A DNA stretch of 7,331 nt from Candidatus Wallbacteria bacterium (GTDB lineage: Bacteria > Muiribacteriota > JAQTZZ01): NCBI GenBank assembly GCA_028711905.1, contig JAQTRI010000172.1:1-7331 (forward strand), in the 5' to 3' direction. The notes under the pieces are model-generated. The model had not been told where the DNA came from and made no database searches. It saw nothing but the letters and a program-made list of their open reading frames with translations. The position numbers and the translations under genes are program-made. Numbering within the stretch: the first letter of the stretch is position 1; each line of letters opens with the position of its first letter. Of this stretch, positions 6,701-7,331 are shown in pieces.

Positions 6701-7331
6701 GATCCGGCCTTGGAATAATAATCCGGGCTGCGAACCTGATCAGGGTGTTCGCGGGCAGCCCTCAGATACTGAATTCCGGCCTCCTGATAATGCGCAATCC
6801 TTTTTTCGTCACTCAAGCTCTTGATTTCAGCGAGTTTCCAATATGACTCGGCCACGAATCCGCGCAAAAAACCGTAGCTCAATGCACCCATGACCTGAGT
6901 TGCAGGTTTCGGAAATTCTTCGAGGTTCTGCAGATAGACCTGCAGAGCGTTTTCGTAATACTGCTCTGTTTTCTGATCATTGATGCCGAGCAGCCCGAGC
7001 CTGAACCAGGTGTTGCCGAGCTGGATCTGGACATTGTCCGGCTTTTTGTTGATTTCCAGATCCTGAGTGTCCGAAAAATTATCGAGCTGATGGCGGTACG
7101 CAGCAGCAGCCTTCAGATAGTATTCTTCCCGCCTGGCGCTGCTCAGCCCGCTGAGCTTTCCCAGGGACTTCTCGCAGATGCTGCCGATCTCGTAGTGTAT
7201 GCTTTGCTTGATGAACGGGTCTGGGGCGAATGAATCCACATCTTCGAGATATGCCACTGCTGCAAGATATGCGGACTCGGTCTTGTCCATGTCATAAAGA
7301 TACATGGAAAGCCCATCGTAAAAGGCCTGTC
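3736..7331 (-). CDS. TPR-repeat / Ig-like / caspase-fold cysteine peptidase (5' end outside window)
   Basis: The frame is open to the window edge. Eight codons precede the Met at 7305 and read as repeat sequence (AFYDGLS), so the true start lies upstream and that Met is probably internal. Counting from it, 1189 residues are visible. Residues 1-520 hold about ten TPR-like helical pairs; typical second helices are EEYYLKAAAAYRHQL (60-74), EQYYENALQVYLQNL (114-128) and YDKAIEYFDRCMETYP (423-438). Residues 545-650 are an Ig-like beta module, then a beta-rich middle region (about 655-905) shared with the short paralogue. Residues 930-1135 form a caspase-like domain: IILLVHG is the first strand, FYFQGHS carries His990, and MVFINSCHSGY carries Cys1041, the latter resembling the metacaspase/C14 SCHSG motif. 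A Pro-rich segment (1079-1100) follows the active site. TPRs usually bind proteins, so regulated proteolysis is likely, but partner, target and location are unknown. The repeats and Ig module are about 56% G+C near 5341-5640, against about 36% in the caspase domain near 4201-4500. Confidence 0.88.
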   Translation of the reverse strand, partial: QAFYDGLSMYLYDMDKTESAYLAAVAYLEDVDSFAPDPFIKQSIHYEIGSICEKSLGKLSGLSSARREEYYLKAAAAYRHQLDNFSDTQDLEINKKPDNVQIQLGNTWFRLGLLGINDQKTEQYYENALQVYLQNLEEFPKPATQVMGALSYGFLRGFVAESYWKLAEIKSLSDEKRIAHYQEAGIQYLRAAREHPDQVRSPDYYSKAGSIYTGMSIGSLLSLLPTLEEKDHYCLLGIDAYREMRSKYPDYAASGSMLIQIANSFHQMSRNYGPTAHESNYRMEYVLQSGESYAMYLIEYPTGRDYMRCAFDASFRYSEAAAICRKNKDMAGVEKYYLLANDFLRKVLAMAGIKELYWMQAQYYIGENLKLLSDCYRTIARDRQKQRETGLKAIEEMHKMLEYSPSNFGYLRFAAASLRYIGEVHLHLEEYDKAIEYFDRCMETYPTALDFPYCLVGKGDALCGKKEYVSAEEWYRKIFDLTLSDVNKPYLLLRANRGLGLCALGKEEGNYHQTAHQYFAAAAAAYCDSITIDDGDDYALEVKELLITRVLRVSITPIVDDMPIGSSEVFTARIVYADSDETPAHIPQPSSGDWKWECTGTQGVDFNLDPMGNEARYTHLSGDFMDRIITAKCKIDAGIFTGKRSGKSVDKYVWVEGDNQVPVCLVNEDFKRLKYLPMHVPDTNPHDGMPVFPESQFGLSVFFTGPYSNDSLCQIEVIYISDQSSIAYHISMAESWREKGLFVAQNGWQLRVITPSTTGGYPTQPAGFEPGNTEMTVAFTGDGHAETGLAIPIWQWQSQAIISKQRLDSFFFASNRYCPEENVTDIDNDKANAKKVRFYVQIYDDKITGDAVEAKLSSKDLDSIDGIACQKVSGHLYRSKEMFVAVPWDFSRSTVQLEDQEYRALKVHPMATDHFTPDIAVSYSVSTREEQKTSNTSQSNGIILLVHGFSDYSGENLDEIRKTLENYKFSEVTILKFPTEKTLFKEMRYCKIFYFQGHSCEEELNANFKRYLGYMCYFDGWFWNYNGLIWPDNINITIDSLDMVFINSCHSGYLPVNEQILGELCGGHGQVNQVVVLRKFLRKYGIPLNLPAPGQDYTIPPPVPEDPDEVFDYPSSAMRVYLGWRGIINPTGLLKMAEYFFAKLAEGPDAWDAKNYAIPKAHDWSPHDRLISIDTINTDNFYMSGKKHYTLTGSKNQ
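5417..5553 (-). repeat. direct repeat copy A, inside the TPR/caspase-fold gene
   Basis: This is the partner of 2573-2709, offset by 2844 bp, with mismatches at 5521 and 5530 only. It codes for residues GDWKWEC to IFTGK of the Ig-like module (about 585-635). Both copies are read in the same frame, so the repeat is coding rather than a mobile element: there are no terminal inverted repeats or target duplications around it. Confidence 0.95.

Noticed and set aside
3736..7331. A Craspase-like (TPR-CHAT, Csx29) CRISPR effector
   Set aside because: TPR plus caspase-fold is a superficial match, but there is an Ig-like and middle region between them, no Cas gene and no CRISPR repeat in the window.

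Overview
All supported coding sequence in this window lies on the minus strand. Four genes are packed end to end with overlapping stops and starts, and there is no intergenic space. In transcription order they are: (1) a large protein whose start lies beyond position 7331, made of TPR-like repeats, an Ig-like module, a middle beta-rich region and a caspase-fold (clan CD) peptidase domain; (2) a small exported protein that resembles PepSY / YcdB-type domains; (3) a second, shorter paralogue of gene 1 with a cut-down Ig-like module, the same middle region and a caspase-fold domain; (4) a membrane-anchored or lipidated ankyrin-repeat protein whose 3' end lies beyond position 1. I saw no RNA genes, insertion sequences, CRISPR array, origin or convincing promoter.

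The organism cannot be named from this sequence. The genetic code is standard. Base composition swings between about 35% and 56% G+C inside single genes. Large TPR, ankyrin and caspase-fold proteins of this kind are typical of complex, often environmental bacteria, for example PVC-group bacteria or multicellular deltaproteobacteria. That placement is a guess from architecture, not from a recognised orthologue.

Layout: 7331-3736 is the TPR/Ig-like/caspase-fold gene, with His990 and Cys1041 (counted from the Met codon at 7305) as the probable catalytic dyad. 3736-2777 is the PepSY-like exported protein, starting at a TGATG stop/start junction. 2799-967 is the Ig-like/caspase-fold paralogue, with His461 and Cys514. 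980-1 is the ankyrin protein. Genes 1 and 3 share a 137-bp stretch with two mismatches, 104 bp of it perfect, coding for 51 identical residues, although the rest of the two proteins has diverged strongly. This points to recent gene conversion or module exchange.

How they may work together (inference): two caspase-like peptidases with different active-site surroundings are co-expressed with a small exported protein of a type related to peptidase propeptides and inhibitors, and with an envelope-anchored ankyrin scaffold. This could be an uncharacterised proteolytic module in which TPR and ankyrin repeats sense or recruit partners and the PepSY-like protein restrains or assists a peptidase. The sequence does not prove activity, location or target.
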